From an uncultured Rivibacter sp. (GTDB lineage Bacteria > Pseudomonadota > Gammaproteobacteria > Burkholderiales > Burkholderiaceae), in contig CAMLNA010000003.1 in NCBI GenBank assembly GCA_946481025.1, positions 49,453-113,452 on the forward strand: 64,000 bases of DNA, given 5' to 3'. Positions 7,943 through 16,315 of this stretch are shown here, piece by piece. The position numbers were made by a program, and so were the translations under genes. A model generated the notes under the pieces. That model searched no databases. It had not been told where the DNA came from and saw nothing but the letters and a program-made list of their open reading frames with translations. Within the stretch, counting starts at the first letter, position 1, and each line of letters starts with the position of its first letter.

Positions 7943-9428
7943 GGGCTTCCCTCTTTGCTTGCCAGGAGGCCACGCCGAACATGATGGCCGGGATGACGAA
8001 CAGCCGCGGGTCCTGGAAGGCCGGCGAGCTGATCGACAGCACCAGCGTGTAGAGCATCATCCCGGCCGCGGCCAGCCAGTAGCCGTGGGCCACGCCATAC
8101 CGTTCGCGCCGCGCGCGCGACACCGCATGGCCCAGCAGCGCGAGGTAGCACAGCAGCAGGAAGCCCGCCCCGGCGAAGCCCATCTCGGCGATCGGGTTCG
8201 GCCAGTAGGTGTCCATCAGGAAGTCCTGCTTGCCGAACCACCAGTAGTTGCGAAAGCCGAGCTCGTAGTACAGCGAGGCGTCGAACTTCTCGGCACCGGC
8301 GCCGGCATAGGTGCCGAGCCCGGAGCCGAGCGGAAAGTGCTGCTGCGCCACGTGGAAGGCGCCCACGAAGAGCTGGGCACGGGGGATCTCGATGGCGGTG
8401 GTGGCCGGGCCCAGGCCCCAGAAGGCCATCTCGCGCTGGATGTTGTCGGCGAACACGAACACGAACGCCACCACCACCGGCGTGGCCACCAGCGCGACGA
8501 TCATCAGGTTGCGCACCAGCTTGTCGGGCCGCGACAGCAGCACGATCGCCGCCAGCCCCAGCGCGCAGGCCACCATTTCCTGGCGCTGCACCGAACACAC
8601 GATGAGCAGGCCGTACACCACGACCAGCCAGCCCCAGCGCGCGCCTTCGCCGCGCACCACGCTGCAGGTGCGGCCCATGCAGAGCAGCGCGAAGAGCGCC
8701 GAGATGCTGGCCAGGAAGGAGGGGTGCTCGAACAGGCCGATGGCCCGCGAAGGCAGCAGCCCGGTCGGGTCGGCCGATGGCGAGCCGGCCCCTCGGTAGA
8801 GCAGCTGGAAGTAGGCGCCCGGCGCGGCCCACTCGAAGATCACGAACAGCAGCATCGGCAGCCAGGCCCACTGCACCACGCGCCACAGCCAGCGCTCGGT
8901 GCTGTCGTCCCAGCGCAGCGCGTAGCCCAGGCACACGAGCAGCAGAGGCTTCAGGTCCGAGAAGAGCTGGTAGGCGCCGGCCACCGGCCGGGTGCGGCCG
9001 GCCCAGGACGACACCAGCGCCAGCACCAAGCTCACGCCGAAGGCCCACACCGCCAGCTTGAGCCAGCCGGACTCGCGCACGTCGGTCGCGAAACGCCCGA
9101 TGCCGAGCACCGAGATGGCCAGCAGCGCCAGCTGCCACGGCCCGAATAGCCCGACGGCCGCCACCCGGGCCAGCATGGGCAGCCCCAGCAGGCCCGCGAG
9201 CACCACCAGCAGCAGCCATTCGCGGCTGCCGTCTCCGCTGCGGTAGAGCAGCCAGGCGGCGGCCAGCAGCACGGCGCCGAGCGCGCCCAGGATCGCCAGC
9301 ACCTGCCAGCCGAACAGCGTGGCCGCCGCCACCGCCAGCGCGAGCAGGCACAGCACCAGCGCGTCGCGCAGCACCCACGACCAGCGCCAGCCGGTGAACG
9401 GGTTTCGCAGGCTGGACAGTCCCTGCAT
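7929..9428 (-). CDS. O-antigen polymerase/ligase-like membrane protein (probable Wzy)
   Basis: A 499-residue protein with about 12 hydrophobic segments and a large loop containing WPNPIAEMGFAGAG, the usual architecture of Wzy polymerases and WaaL ligases. It starts at the ATG at 9428, which shares one base with the EpsI stop codon (TGATG). In this operon, with a flippase and a Wzz-like EpsF present, it is the best candidate for the block polymerase joining lipid-linked repeat units on the periplasmic side. Sequence alone does not separate polymerase from ligase; the first is favoured by context. Confidence 0.82.
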   Translation of the reverse strand: MQGLSSLRNPFTGWRWSWVLRDALVLCLLALAVAAATLFGWQVLAILGALGAVLLAAAWLLYRSGDGSREWLLLVVLAGLLGLPMLARVAAVGLFGPWQLALLAISVLGIGRFATDVRESGWLKLAVWAFGVSLVLALVSSWAGRTRPVAGAYQLFSDLKPLLLVCLGYALRWDDSTERWLWRVVQWAWLPMLLFVIFEWAAPGAYFQLLYRGAGSPSADPTGLLPSRAIGLFEHPSFLASISALFALLCMGRTCSVVRGEGARWGWLVVVYGLLIVCSVQRQEMVACALGLAAIVLLSRPDKLVRNLMIVALVATPVVVAFVFVFADNIQREMAFWGLGPATTAIEIPRAQLFVGAFHVAQQHFPLGSGLGTYAGAGAEKFDASLYYELGFRNYWWFGKQDFLMDTYWPNPIAEMGFAGAGFLLLCYLALLGHAVSRARRERYGVAHGYWLAAAGMMLYTLVLSISSPAFQDPRLFVIPAIMFGVASWQAKREAHALH

Positions 9429-10126
9429 CACCTGGCTTCGCTCCCCATCAGGCGCCGGCGTACCGCGGGCGGCAGGGCGGCTGCCAGCGCCCGCACGAAC
9501 TCGTGCTGCACGCGGAACTCCTCGTCGAACTGGTCGCCGATGGTGGAGACGCGAAACACCAGGCCGTCGGGCACCAGGCCCTGCAGGCCGTAGTGCATCT
9601 GTGCCAGCTTGCGCTGCAGCCCGCCGTCGGCCGCGCGCTCGCCCACGGTGGTCCAGTAGGTCAGCGGCTCGGGGCGCTGCGGCGCCTGCGTGATGAGACG
9701 GCGCGCCGGAATGAGGTGGCCCTCGCCCACGTCGAGCGGCACGTGGCGCACCTCGCGCACCTCGAAGCCCTGCGCGGGGTAGCAGACGTCGGGCAGGTGC
9801 ACCGACAGCGTGTCGCTCTGCTCGCGGCCGTAGGCGACGGACAGCATCACCATGCGGCGCTCGCTGTCGTTCACGTAGTTGCGAGTGAGCAGCTCGGTGT
9901 AGAACTCGTCGAGCTTGGCCTGCGTCTGCGGGTTGACGATGCCGCGCAGGCCGCTTTCGGAAGCGCGCCAGGGGCCAAAGCCCTTCGGCACGCTCTGTTC
10001 GAGGGCGATCGGCGGCCACAGCTCGGCCATGCGCCGGGTCGGCGTGAGCAGCGCGCCCGCCACCGACGCACTGCCCATCAGCGCCGAGGCCGCGGCCGCG
10101 CGCACCATGAAACTGCGCCGGTTCAT
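9428..10126 (-). CDS. epsI: EpsI family protein, partner of exosortase B
   Basis: A 232-residue protein whose N terminus (NRRSF then an Ala/Ser-rich hydrophobic stretch to about residue 27) looks like a signal or anchor segment. The family marks are the DVCYPAQGFEV motif near residue 107 and PLTYWTTVGE. EpsI proteins occur next to exosortases, often fused to them; here it is a separate gene, with 4 bases of overlap to xrtB. Its biochemical role is not established. Start ATG at 10126 chosen from the overlap and the RR-containing leader. Confidence 0.88.
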   Translation of the reverse strand: MNRRSFMVRAAAASALMGSASVAGALLTPTRRMAELWPPIALEQSVPKGFGPWRASESGLRGIVNPQTQAKLDEFYTELLTRNYVNDSERRMVMLSVAYGREQSDTLSVHLPDVCYPAQGFEVREVRHVPLDVGEGHLIPARRLITQAPQRPEPLTYWTTVGERAADGGLQRKLAQMHYGLQGLVPDGLVFRVSTIGDQFDEEFRVQHEFVRALAAALPPAVRRRLMGSEAR

Positions 10127-11016
10127 GCCTGCACCTTGCGCTTGTTGCGCCATTGCAGTCCCAGGCGGATGAGCGAGTCCACCGCCACGGTGAGGAACAG
10201 CGCCACCACGAACAGCACGATGCCCGAGAAGCCGTGCAGGAAGCCCTGCCCCGCTTCGTCGCCCAGGTGGTAGGTCACGAGGCACAGGGTGATGACGCGC
10301 ACCACGTTGGCCGAGAAGGAGATGGGCACGATCAGCACCGCGAGCGTGACGTTGCGCGCCAGCGACTGGTGCTTGAACACGTTGAGGTACAGCAGGCCGA
10401 GCGCCTCGAGCGCGAACAGCGTGTTGAGGCCGGCGCAGGCATCGGCCACCAGCAGCTGGTACTGCCCCACCTGCAAGGTGACACCGTTGCGCGCGATCGG
10501 GTAGCCGAGCAGGTGCAGCACCTGCTCGGCGACGACGGACACGCCCATCTTCATCGGCTGGGTGAGCGTGTCCACCACCACGCCGGGCAGCGGAATCAGG
10601 AAGAGCAGGAAGAACAGCGCGAAGGTCAGCGGCCGCAGGCCGGCCGGGCCCTTCAGCAGCAGCACGATGGCGACGAGCACCGGGATCACCGAGCCGATCT
10701 CGAACAGCAGCACGTCCTGCGAGCGGCCGAAGGCCTGCATCAGCACCGCGGGCACCAGCAGCAGCCAGCCCAGCCACGGCATCGGCGCATCGGGCGCCTT
10801 CATGACGTCCGCCCAGCGGCGGGCGATGAGCCACACGGCCAGCGCGAACACGATGGGGCCATGGCCCTGCTGGTCCGTGGCCCACACGCCGTGCGCCAGG
10901 CGCCAGACGGTGGGCCCGTACAGGGCGACGAGGCCGGCACCCGCCACGAGCCAAGGCAAGGCGATGGTCTTGACGTCGGGCGCAAGCCGCGGGGAGAAGG
11001 AGGGATTGAAGGCCAT
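10123..11016 (-). CDS. xrtB: Exosortase B
   Basis: A 297-residue inner-membrane cysteine transpeptidase with about eight transmembrane helices. The exosortase triad is visible: Cys194 in VADACAGLNTLFALEAL, Arg240 in SFSANVVRVITL and His261 in GFLHGFSGI. Exosortases process proteins bearing a C-terminal PEP-CTERM signal and are linked genetically to exopolysaccharide loci; the B type is the one paired with EpsE, EpsF, EpsG and EpsI. No PEP-CTERM protein is encoded in this window, so its substrates must lie elsewhere. The gene starts at 11016, after a 116-base gap holding a dispersed repeat. Confidence 0.93.
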   Translation of the reverse strand: MAFNPSFSPRLAPDVKTIALPWLVAGAGLVALYGPTVWRLAHGVWATDQQGHGPIVFALAVWLIARRWADVMKAPDAPMPWLGWLLLVPAVLMQAFGRSQDVLLFEIGSVIPVLVAIVLLLKGPAGLRPLTFALFFLLFLIPLPGVVVDTLTQPMKMGVSVVAEQVLHLLGYPIARNGVTLQVGQYQLLVADACAGLNTLFALEALGLLYLNVFKHQSLARNVTLAVLIVPISFSANVVRVITLCLVTYHLGDEAGQGFLHGFSGIVLFVVALFLTVAVDSLIRLGLQWRNKRKVQA

Positions 11017-11041
11017 GACCGGTTCAAATCACAAAGGTGCC

Positions 11042-11122
11042 AGCGGACGCCGCGAATCCGGCTCCGCCGGTCCGGTGGCGGCGCCCCCTTCGAGGGGGAG
11101 CACCGCAGGCGCTACGGGCGTG
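11042..11122 (+). repeat. Dispersed GC-rich palindromic repeat, copy A
   Basis: Between epsG and xrtB. The sequence runs from AGCGGACGCCGCG, through CCGGCTCCGCCGG and GGCGGCGCCCCC, to GAGGGGGAG and a short inverted repeat near GCAGGCGCT. It aligns along its length with the copy at 61561-61642, and with the copies at 17360 and 20057 in reverse orientation. It can form nested hairpins, so it may also act on transcript processing inside the operon. Function is not known. Confidence 0.75.
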
Positions 11123-11132
11123 GACGTCACCT

Positions 11133-12098
11133 CTAGTATTCGTTCATCACCACGCCGCCGAGCCGGGCCGGGCTCTGGCCCAGCAGGCCGACGAACTCCT
11201 GCAGCATCGCGGCGCGCGTGCGGTCCTTGCGGGCGATGACGATGGCCGCGCCGCACTTGGCGGCGATCACGCCGGCGTCGGACCCGTGCACGGCGGCGGG
11301 CGTGTCGACCACGATGTGGTCGAACTTGTTCAGCAGCTCGCGCATCAGCAGGTTGAAGGCGGGCCGCTCCACCAGTTCGAGCGGGTTGGGCGGCACCGTG
11401 CCCACCGGCATGACGAACAGGCTGGGCAGGTCGCGCACGTTGTGGATCACGTTGTGCGCCTCGCGGCCCGACAGGATCCCGGAGAGGCCGTTGCCGTTGT
11501 CGATGTCGAACACCTGGTGCTGGCGCGGGTTGCGCATGTCGGCGTCGATCAGCAGCGTGCGCGCCCCCAGCTGGCTGAAGGCCACCGCGGTGTTGGCGGC
11601 GAAGTAGGTCTTGCCGTCGCCGCTGTCGGGGCTCACCACGGCGAGCGCGCGGCGCATCGGATCCTGGCCGTTGAACAGCCGCATCATCAGCTGGCTGCGG
11701 ATGGCACGGAAGGCCTCGGCGCGCTGGCTGAACGGCTGGTTGGCCACCACCAGCTCCGGGTTGAGCTTCTGGCCGGTTTCGGCCGCGTAGGGGTAGTGGA
11801 ACTGCTGAGACAGCGCCCACAGCACGTCCTCGGTGCTCACGAAGCCGAGCGTGACCGCAGCCTCGCCGAACTTGAGGTCGCGCTCGCGCTGCAGCGCGAC
11901 CACCTTGCCGAGCTGTTCGTCGGTCAGGTGGCGCAGCTGCCGCAGGATCTCGCCGATGGAGCGGTCCTGCACCACGCCGGACTCGGTGCGGGGCTGCGCG
12001 TCTTCGGTCTCCACGCCGTGGTAGCCGAGCGCGGCCGGGCGTGCCGATGCAGCGGAGGCGGAAGCGGCAGAAGCATGCATGTTGGGTTCTCGGCGCAC
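11133..12098 (-). CDS. epsG: Chain-length determinant tyrosine kinase EpsG
   Basis: A bacterial tyrosine autokinase of 321 residues if the GTG at 12098 is used (AAAGAG eight bases upstream); an ATG at 12080 would give 315. Residues 48-104 hold two weak repeats, SIGEIL..QL..VV..Q and KFGEAA..LGFVS, that resemble a MshEN-type domain. The kinase part has a Walker A variant SPDSGDGKT (residues 156-164), Walker A' LLIDADMRNP (182-191) and a Walker B-like HIVVDTPA. The C terminus ends in a single Tyr (NEY), not the Tyr cluster of Wzc or CpsD. It should work with EpsF at the inner membrane to set polymerisation and export. Confidence 0.9.
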   Translation of the reverse strand: MRREPNMHASAASASAASARPAALGYHGVETEDAQPRTESGVVQDRSIGEILRQLRHLTDEQLGKVVALQRERDLKFGEAAVTLGFVSTEDVLWALSQQFHYPYAAETGQKLNPELVVANQPFSQRAEAFRAIRSQLMMRLFNGQDPMRRALAVVSPDSGDGKTYFAANTAVAFSQLGARTLLIDADMRNPRQHQVFDIDNGNGLSGILSGREAHNVIHNVRDLPSLFVMPVGTVPPNPLELVERPAFNLLMRELLNKFDHIVVDTPAAVHGSDAGVIAAKCGAAIVIARKDRTRAAMLQEFVGLLGQSPARLGGVVMNEY

Positions 12099-12129
12099 GG
12101 TGTTGGCTCTTTCGTTCTGGAGCTCGCCG

Positions 12130-13551
12130 TCAGCGGCCCGGCCGCGGCAGCTGGCCCCACAGGCGCCGCTGCAGCAGGTTGGGTTGCTGGGGCGCGAGCA
12201 GGCTCCGGTGCGGGCGCAGCATCACGCCGATGACGGGCTGGTCGAGCAGTTGCGTGAGCTGCTCGGGGCTGCGCACGCGGCGGTCGATCAGTTCGCGCAG
12301 CAGCACGGTGGCCAGCGCCAGCAGCGTGCCTGCCACCGCCGCCAGCGCGGCATTGAGCTTCAGGCGCGGCGACGAGTGCCGGGTCGGCTCGGCAGCCTGG
12401 CTCAGCACCGACACGTTGGTGAGCTGGGTCTGGCTTTCGATGCTGGTCTGTGCCAGGCGGGCATGCACCGCGTCGTAGGCCCGCTGGGCGTTCTCGACGT
12501 CGCGCTGCAGCACCGACAGCTCGTCGCGCTGTCCCTTGAGCGAGAGCACGCGCTCGCGCTGCGCGTTGAGCATGGCGCGCACTTCGTTTTCGCGCTGGCG
12601 GTTGATGTCGGCGTTCAGCCCCACGCTCTTGCCCACCCGCGACATCTCGCTGCGCAGCCGCGATCGCAGTTCGGTGATGGCGGCCTTGGCTTCCACCACC
12701 TGCGGGTGTGCATCGCCCAGGCGGGCGTTGAGCTGCTGCAGCGTCGTTTCCTGCCGCGCGAGGTCGGCCTTCAGGCTCGACACCAGCGGGTTGTTGATCA
12801 CGTCGCTCAGCTGATCGAGCGACTTGCCGGCCTGGCCCTGGCGGCTGGTGCTTTCGGCCGAGATGGCCTGCAGCGCGACCAGCTGCGTGGACAGTTCGTT
12901 CAGGCGCGCGGTCTCCACGTCGAGCTGCTCGATGTTGCCGACGATGCCCTTTTCCTGCTGGTAGGCCGAGAGCTTCTTTTGTGCCTTCTCGAGTTCTTCG
13001 CGCAGCTGCTTGCCGCGCTGGTCGAACAGGCTGCTGTACTGGCGGGCCGGGTCGACCCGCAGCTCGACGCCGGTGTCCATGTAGGCCTGCACGAACGCGT
13101 TGGCCATGGTGGCGCTGAACTTCGGGTCCGGCGACTTGTAGCCCACGCTGATGACGTTGCTTTCACGCGAGGGCCGCACGTCGAGGTTCTTCTGCAGCAG
13201 CTCGGCGATCCAAACGGTCAGGTCGCCGCGGCCTTCGGTCTCGTCCTGCCATTGCTGGCGCAGCACCGGGTCGAGGGTGAGCTTGAGTTCGCGCACGACC
13301 CGCTGCGCGACCCGGTCGCTTTGCAGGATGTCGACCTGCGTGGCCATGTAGGCGGGCGTGGCGGTGGCGTTGAGCACCATGCCCTGGATGGGGTCGGGCG
13401 AGCGCACGTCGGCCACCACCGCCGCCACCGCCGTGTACTGCTTGGGCAGGATCAGGCTCACCGCCACCGCCACGGTGACGGTGAGCAGGAACACCACCAG
13501 CGCCGACACCCAGCGGGCGCGCAGCACGGAAAGGAACTGGCTGAATGTCAT
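12130..13551 (-). CDS. epsF: Chain-length determinant protein EpsF (Wzz/PCP family)
   Basis: A 473-residue polysaccharide co-polymerase. A Wzz-type N-terminal transmembrane helix lies at about residues 13-36, a long coiled-coil periplasmic region spans roughly 160-400 (heptad-rich Gln/Leu/Glu segments), and a second helix lies near 404-424. It sets polymer length and contacts the EpsG kinase. Start at the ATG at 13551. It is 13 bases downstream of epsE and 31 bases upstream of the epsG GTG, in operon order EpsE-EpsF-EpsG, as in other exosortase-B loci. Confidence 0.92.
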   Translation of the reverse strand: MTFSQFLSVLRARWVSALVVFLLTVTVAVAVSLILPKQYTAVAAVVADVRSPDPIQGMVLNATATPAYMATQVDILQSDRVAQRVVRELKLTLDPVLRQQWQDETEGRGDLTVWIAELLQKNLDVRPSRESNVISVGYKSPDPKFSATMANAFVQAYMDTGVELRVDPARQYSSLFDQRGKQLREELEKAQKKLSAYQQEKGIVGNIEQLDVETARLNELSTQLVALQAISAESTSRQGQAGKSLDQLSDVINNPLVSSLKADLARQETTLQQLNARLGDAHPQVVEAKAAITELRSRLRSEMSRVGKSVGLNADINRQRENEVRAMLNAQRERVLSLKGQRDELSVLQRDVENAQRAYDAVHARLAQTSIESQTQLTNVSVLSQAAEPTRHSSPRLKLNAALAAVAGTLLALATVLLRELIDRRVRSPEQLTQLLDQPVIGVMLRPHRSLLAPQQPNLLQRRLWGQLPRPGR

Positions 13552-13564
13552 GGCGGCTCCCGGG

Positions 13565-14572
13565 TCAGAAAAGGCTCTCGCGGACGTAGATCACGTCGGA
13601 GTCGCGCAGGGTCGAATCCATGGTGGGCTGCAGCACCTGCACGTTGCCGTCGGCGCCGCGGCGGTGCAGCTTCAGGCCCTTCGCGGTGCCGCGCTGCGTG
13701 AGGCCGCCGCCGGCTGCCAGCGCCTGCATCACGGTCATGTTGCGTTCGAGGCGCAGCGCGCCGGGCCGCTGCACCTCGCCATAGATGTAGAACACCGGCA
13801 TGCGGTCGACGTAGATCACGTCGCCGTTGAGCACGATCGGGTCGGCCGACGGCGCGGTGGCGCCGAACAGGTTGGGCAGGTCCACCTCGACACGGAAGGG
13901 CTTGCCTTCCCGCTGGCCGGAGAGCGTGGCCACGTCGCTGCCGTTGGGCGCCACGCCGCCGGCCAGCGCCACCAGCTCGGACAGGCGCAGGCCGGTCACC
14001 TCGATCGGGTAGCGGCCCGGCTTGTTGACCATGCCCAGCACCGAAGCCTGGTGGCCGCGCACCTGCATGACCATCAGGCTCACCTGCGGCTGCTTGACGA
14101 AATTGCCCTGGCGCAGCCCGTCGGCAATGGCCTTTTCGGCCGAGACGACCGACATGCCGCCCAGGCGCACCTGGCCGAGCAGCGGGTAGCTGATCGAACC
14201 GGTCTCCGAGACGCGGGCCTCCAGCGTCAGCTCCGGGTTCTGGAACACGTTGACGCGCACCACGTCGCCCGGCCCGAGCACGTAGTCGCGCTGGGCCTGC
14301 ACGGGAGCCTGCGCCGCGGCGGCAGCGGCCTGTGCTCGAGCCGCGGCTGGCGCAGCAGCCCCTCCCGGGGCCACGGCGGTGGTGACGGCGGCCGGCAGGC
14401 GGTTGGCGGAGGACACCGCTGCGGCGGCGGCGGTGGCAGTGCCGGACGACGACACCGCCGGCGAGGCCGCGGCAGGGGCAGCCTCCGGTCCGGGTGGTGT
14501 GCTGCCACAGGCCGCCAGGGTGAGCGACAGCAGCAGGGCCAGGAACTTGGCAAGGGTGGCGCGAGGGTCCAT
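13565..14572 (-). CDS. epsE: Polysaccharide export lipoprotein EpsE (Wza-like)
   Basis: A 335-residue outer-membrane polysaccharide export protein. A signal peptide ends in a lipobox (LTLAAC). An unusual Ala/Pro/Ser-rich spacer follows, to about residue 90. Then comes the Poly_export domain starting at YVLGPGDVVRVNVFQNPEL, and two SLBB-like segments (VLGMVNKPGRYPIEV and FYIYGEVQRPGAL). It would form the outer-membrane channel for the polymer. Start taken at the ATG at 14572; a TTG at 14590 is possible but has no better ribosome binding site. Confidence 0.9.
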   Translation of the reverse strand: MDPRATLAKFLALLLSLTLAACGSTPPGPEAAPAAASPAVSSSGTATAAAAAVSSANRLPAAVTTAVAPGGAAAPAAARAQAAAAAAQAPVQAQRDYVLGPGDVVRVNVFQNPELTLEARVSETGSISYPLLGQVRLGGMSVVSAEKAIADGLRQGNFVKQPQVSLMVMQVRGHQASVLGMVNKPGRYPIEVTGLRLSELVALAGGVAPNGSDVATLSGQREGKPFRVEVDLPNLFGATAPSADPIVLNGDVIYVDRMPVFYIYGEVQRPGALRLERNMTVMQALAAGGGLTQRGTAKGLKLHRRGADGNVQVLQPTMDSTLRDSDVIYVRESLF

Positions 14573-14672
14573 GGTCTTCAGCAAAGGCAAGTGACGACAG
14601 TGGAAGCACGCACGCAGCGCAACAGGCGATGCGCGGGGTGCGTGTTTCCGTCCGGTGTGCGGCCGCGTGCGT

Positions 14673-15569
14673 CTAGTTCGCGGTCGGTGAAGAGGCGGCG
14701 TCGGCGGGCGCCTGCGCGAAGGCGCCGACGTATTCGATCTGTGCCTTGGCCCGCAGCGCCTTGAGGTCCTGCTCGAACACCTGCCGCTTGCGTTCGTTGA
14801 TCAGGAAGCGCTCGATGCGGGGCGCGGCGGCGGCTTCGTCCAGCGGCGCGGGCCGGGCTTCGACCAGGTACACCACCTTGGCACCGCCGGGCGCGGTGAG
14901 CACGAGCGACTGGCCGGAGCCCAGGCTCGCGACGCGATCGACCACCGCCATCGGCAGCGACTCGGGGGCCGTCGAGCTCTGGCGCACCTCGTGGCGCAGG
15001 CCGGCGGCGCGCAGCTGGGCCGAGAGTTCGTCGGCGTTGCGCGCCGTGGCCAGCTTGGACTGCAGCTGCTGGATCTGCTGGGGCGTGGCCTCGATGTTGA
15101 CTTCACGCAGGTCGTAGATGCGGCGCTGCGCAAACAGCAGCGGCTTCGACGCGTAGTACTGGCGGATCTCCTGCGCGGTGGGCTTGGAAATGCTCGAACT
15201 CATGCGTTCGAGATAGGCCCGCGCGACGATCTCGCGGCGGGCGGCGTCCACCGCCTGCATGACCTGCGGGTCGCGGTCGATCTTCAGTTCCTCGGCCTTC
15301 TGCAGCGCGAGCTGCTGGTCGATCAGGCGCTCCACCGCCTCCTGGCTGAGCTGCTGCTCCTGGCCCGGCGCAGCCGAGCCTTGCCGCTGCAGCATGAAGT
15401 TGACCTGATGCACCGAGATCTCGTCCTTGTTGACCTTGGCTGCCACCTGGGTGGCGGTCTTGTCGGACTTCGCGCCGCAGGCTGCCAGCAGCAGCACGAG
15501 CGCGGCGCCACAGACGGATCGACCGATGCGCGACGGCGCAGGCCAGCGGGAAATAGACGGCGTTTGCAT
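14673..15569 (-). CDS. EpsD-type peptidyl-prolyl cis-trans isomerase lipoprotein
   Basis: A 298-residue SurA/PpiC-type protein. The N terminus is a lipoprotein signal (VLLLAACGAK, Cys near residue 31). A SurA-N-like helical domain follows (EISVHQVNFMLQRQG, QEAVERLIDQQLALQKAEE), then a region at the position of the parvulin domain that is only weakly conserved. It would assist folding of exopolysaccharide export proteins in the periplasm. It is the first gene of the operon; TGGAG lies about 12 bases before the ATG at 15569. Catalytic competence of the isomerase domain is uncertain. Confidence 0.82.
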   Translation of the reverse strand: MQTPSISRWPAPSRIGRSVCGAALVLLLAACGAKSDKTATQVAAKVNKDEISVHQVNFMLQRQGSAAPGQEQQLSQEAVERLIDQQLALQKAEELKIDRDPQVMQAVDAARREIVARAYLERMSSSISKPTAQEIRQYYASKPLLFAQRRIYDLREVNIEATPQQIQQLQSKLATARNADELSAQLRAAGLRHEVRQSSTAPESLPMAVVDRVASLGSGQSLVLTAPGGAKVVYLVEARPAPLDEAAAAPRIERFLINERKRQVFEQDLKALRAKAQIEYVGAFAQAPADAASSPTAN

Positions 15570-15880
15570 GAGAGCGGTACTCCACAAGTCCGGCTGTTCA
15601 TGTGCCCGATGAGGCACCGCCGGTTCGAGCGTGACACCCCGCGCGGCGCATGGGCGCACGACCGGGGACTCGGGTTCTCACTGAGTCTAGTGACCCGACT
15701 TGTGAACTACTGCGCTCGCGGCGCAGAGGAAACCGTTGTTGCAGGGCGCTTACGAGGGCTGCCTTCAGGCACGCCGTGTGCCGGTCCCGTCTTCTGCAAA
15801 TCTTGCAAGGGGCACGTCAAAACCGCTGCGCCGCGGCGTACGGCTAACGTTTGCTCACACCTTGCGGGCGGAGCCGGCTC
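15570..15880. other. Gap of about 310 bases upstream of the exopolysaccharide operon
   Basis: No convincing gene lies here. It must hold the operon promoter, read to the left, but I see no clear -35/-10 pair. Two inverted repeats stand out. One is TCACT-N6-AGTGA at 15678-15693, itself overlapping GACTC-N11-GAGTC at 15667-15687. The other is GGCAC-N5-GTGCC at 15768-15782. Either could be a regulator site or a leader hairpin. No regulatory gene is adjacent. Confidence 0.5.
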
Positions 15881-16087
15881 TCATTCGCCCAGCAGTGCGC
15901 CGACGAGATGGCGAAAGAGGGCAATGTTGAAGGTGGACAGCACGACCACCAGCGCCCAGCGAAACCAGGCTCTGGCGCGTCGGTACCAGTCGCGGTCGTC
16001 GGTGATCAGGTTGGCGACGAAGCAAAGGCCGGACACCAGCAGGGTGAGGCTCAGCAGCACGATCGCTGCCCAGTAGACGATGGTCAT
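15881..16087 (-). CDS. Small two-helix membrane protein, function unknown
   Basis: 68 residues starting MTIVYWAAIVLL at the ATG at 16087. Two hydrophobic segments (about 5-27 and 43-62) flank a charged loop with DDRDWYRRARAW. It follows another small membrane gene by 12 bases on the same strand. I do not recognise a family. The matching layout of the neighbour suggests both are real and co-transcribed downstream of lpxC. No catalytic motif is visible. Confidence 0.65.
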   Translation of the reverse strand: MTIVYWAAIVLLSLTLLVSGLCFVANLITDDRDWYRRARAWFRWALVVVLSTFNIALFRHLVGALLGE

Positions 16088-16099
16088 GTCAGGCCCTGC

Positions 16100-16285
16100 T
16101 CACACCATGATGGCCAGGCGCTCGAGGATGAGCACCGCGAAAAACCCCAGCGCGGCCAGCACCGTCCATTTGACGATGACGAGCCCGCGCCGCCGCCATG
16201 CCGCCTGCCCGGTGCCGATGTACATGGCGAAGCACAGCACGCCCGCCAGCAGCAGCAGCAGGACGATCCAGCGGAAGATCAGCAT
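16100..16285 (-). CDS. Small two-helix membrane protein, function unknown
   Basis: 61 residues starting MLIFRWIVLLLLL at 16285. Two hydrophobic helices (about 2-24 and 37-58) are separated by GQAAWRRRGLVIVK, with positive-inside charges. It lies 30 bases after the lpxC stop and 12 bases before the next small membrane gene. Size and topology resemble its neighbour, hinting at an old duplication or a pair acting together. No family recognised. Confidence 0.62.
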   Translation of the reverse strand: MLIFRWIVLLLLLAGVLCFAMYIGTGQAAWRRRGLVIVKWTVLAALGFFAVLILERLAIMV

Positions 16286-16315
16286 GTCGGGCGGGCAATT
16301 GCGCGAAGCCGGCGG

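Noticed and set aside
15570..15880. Sigma54 or sigma70 promoter for the exopolysaccharide operon
   Set aside because: No GG-N10-GC pair of the right form and no -35/-10 pair with acceptable spacing could be defended.
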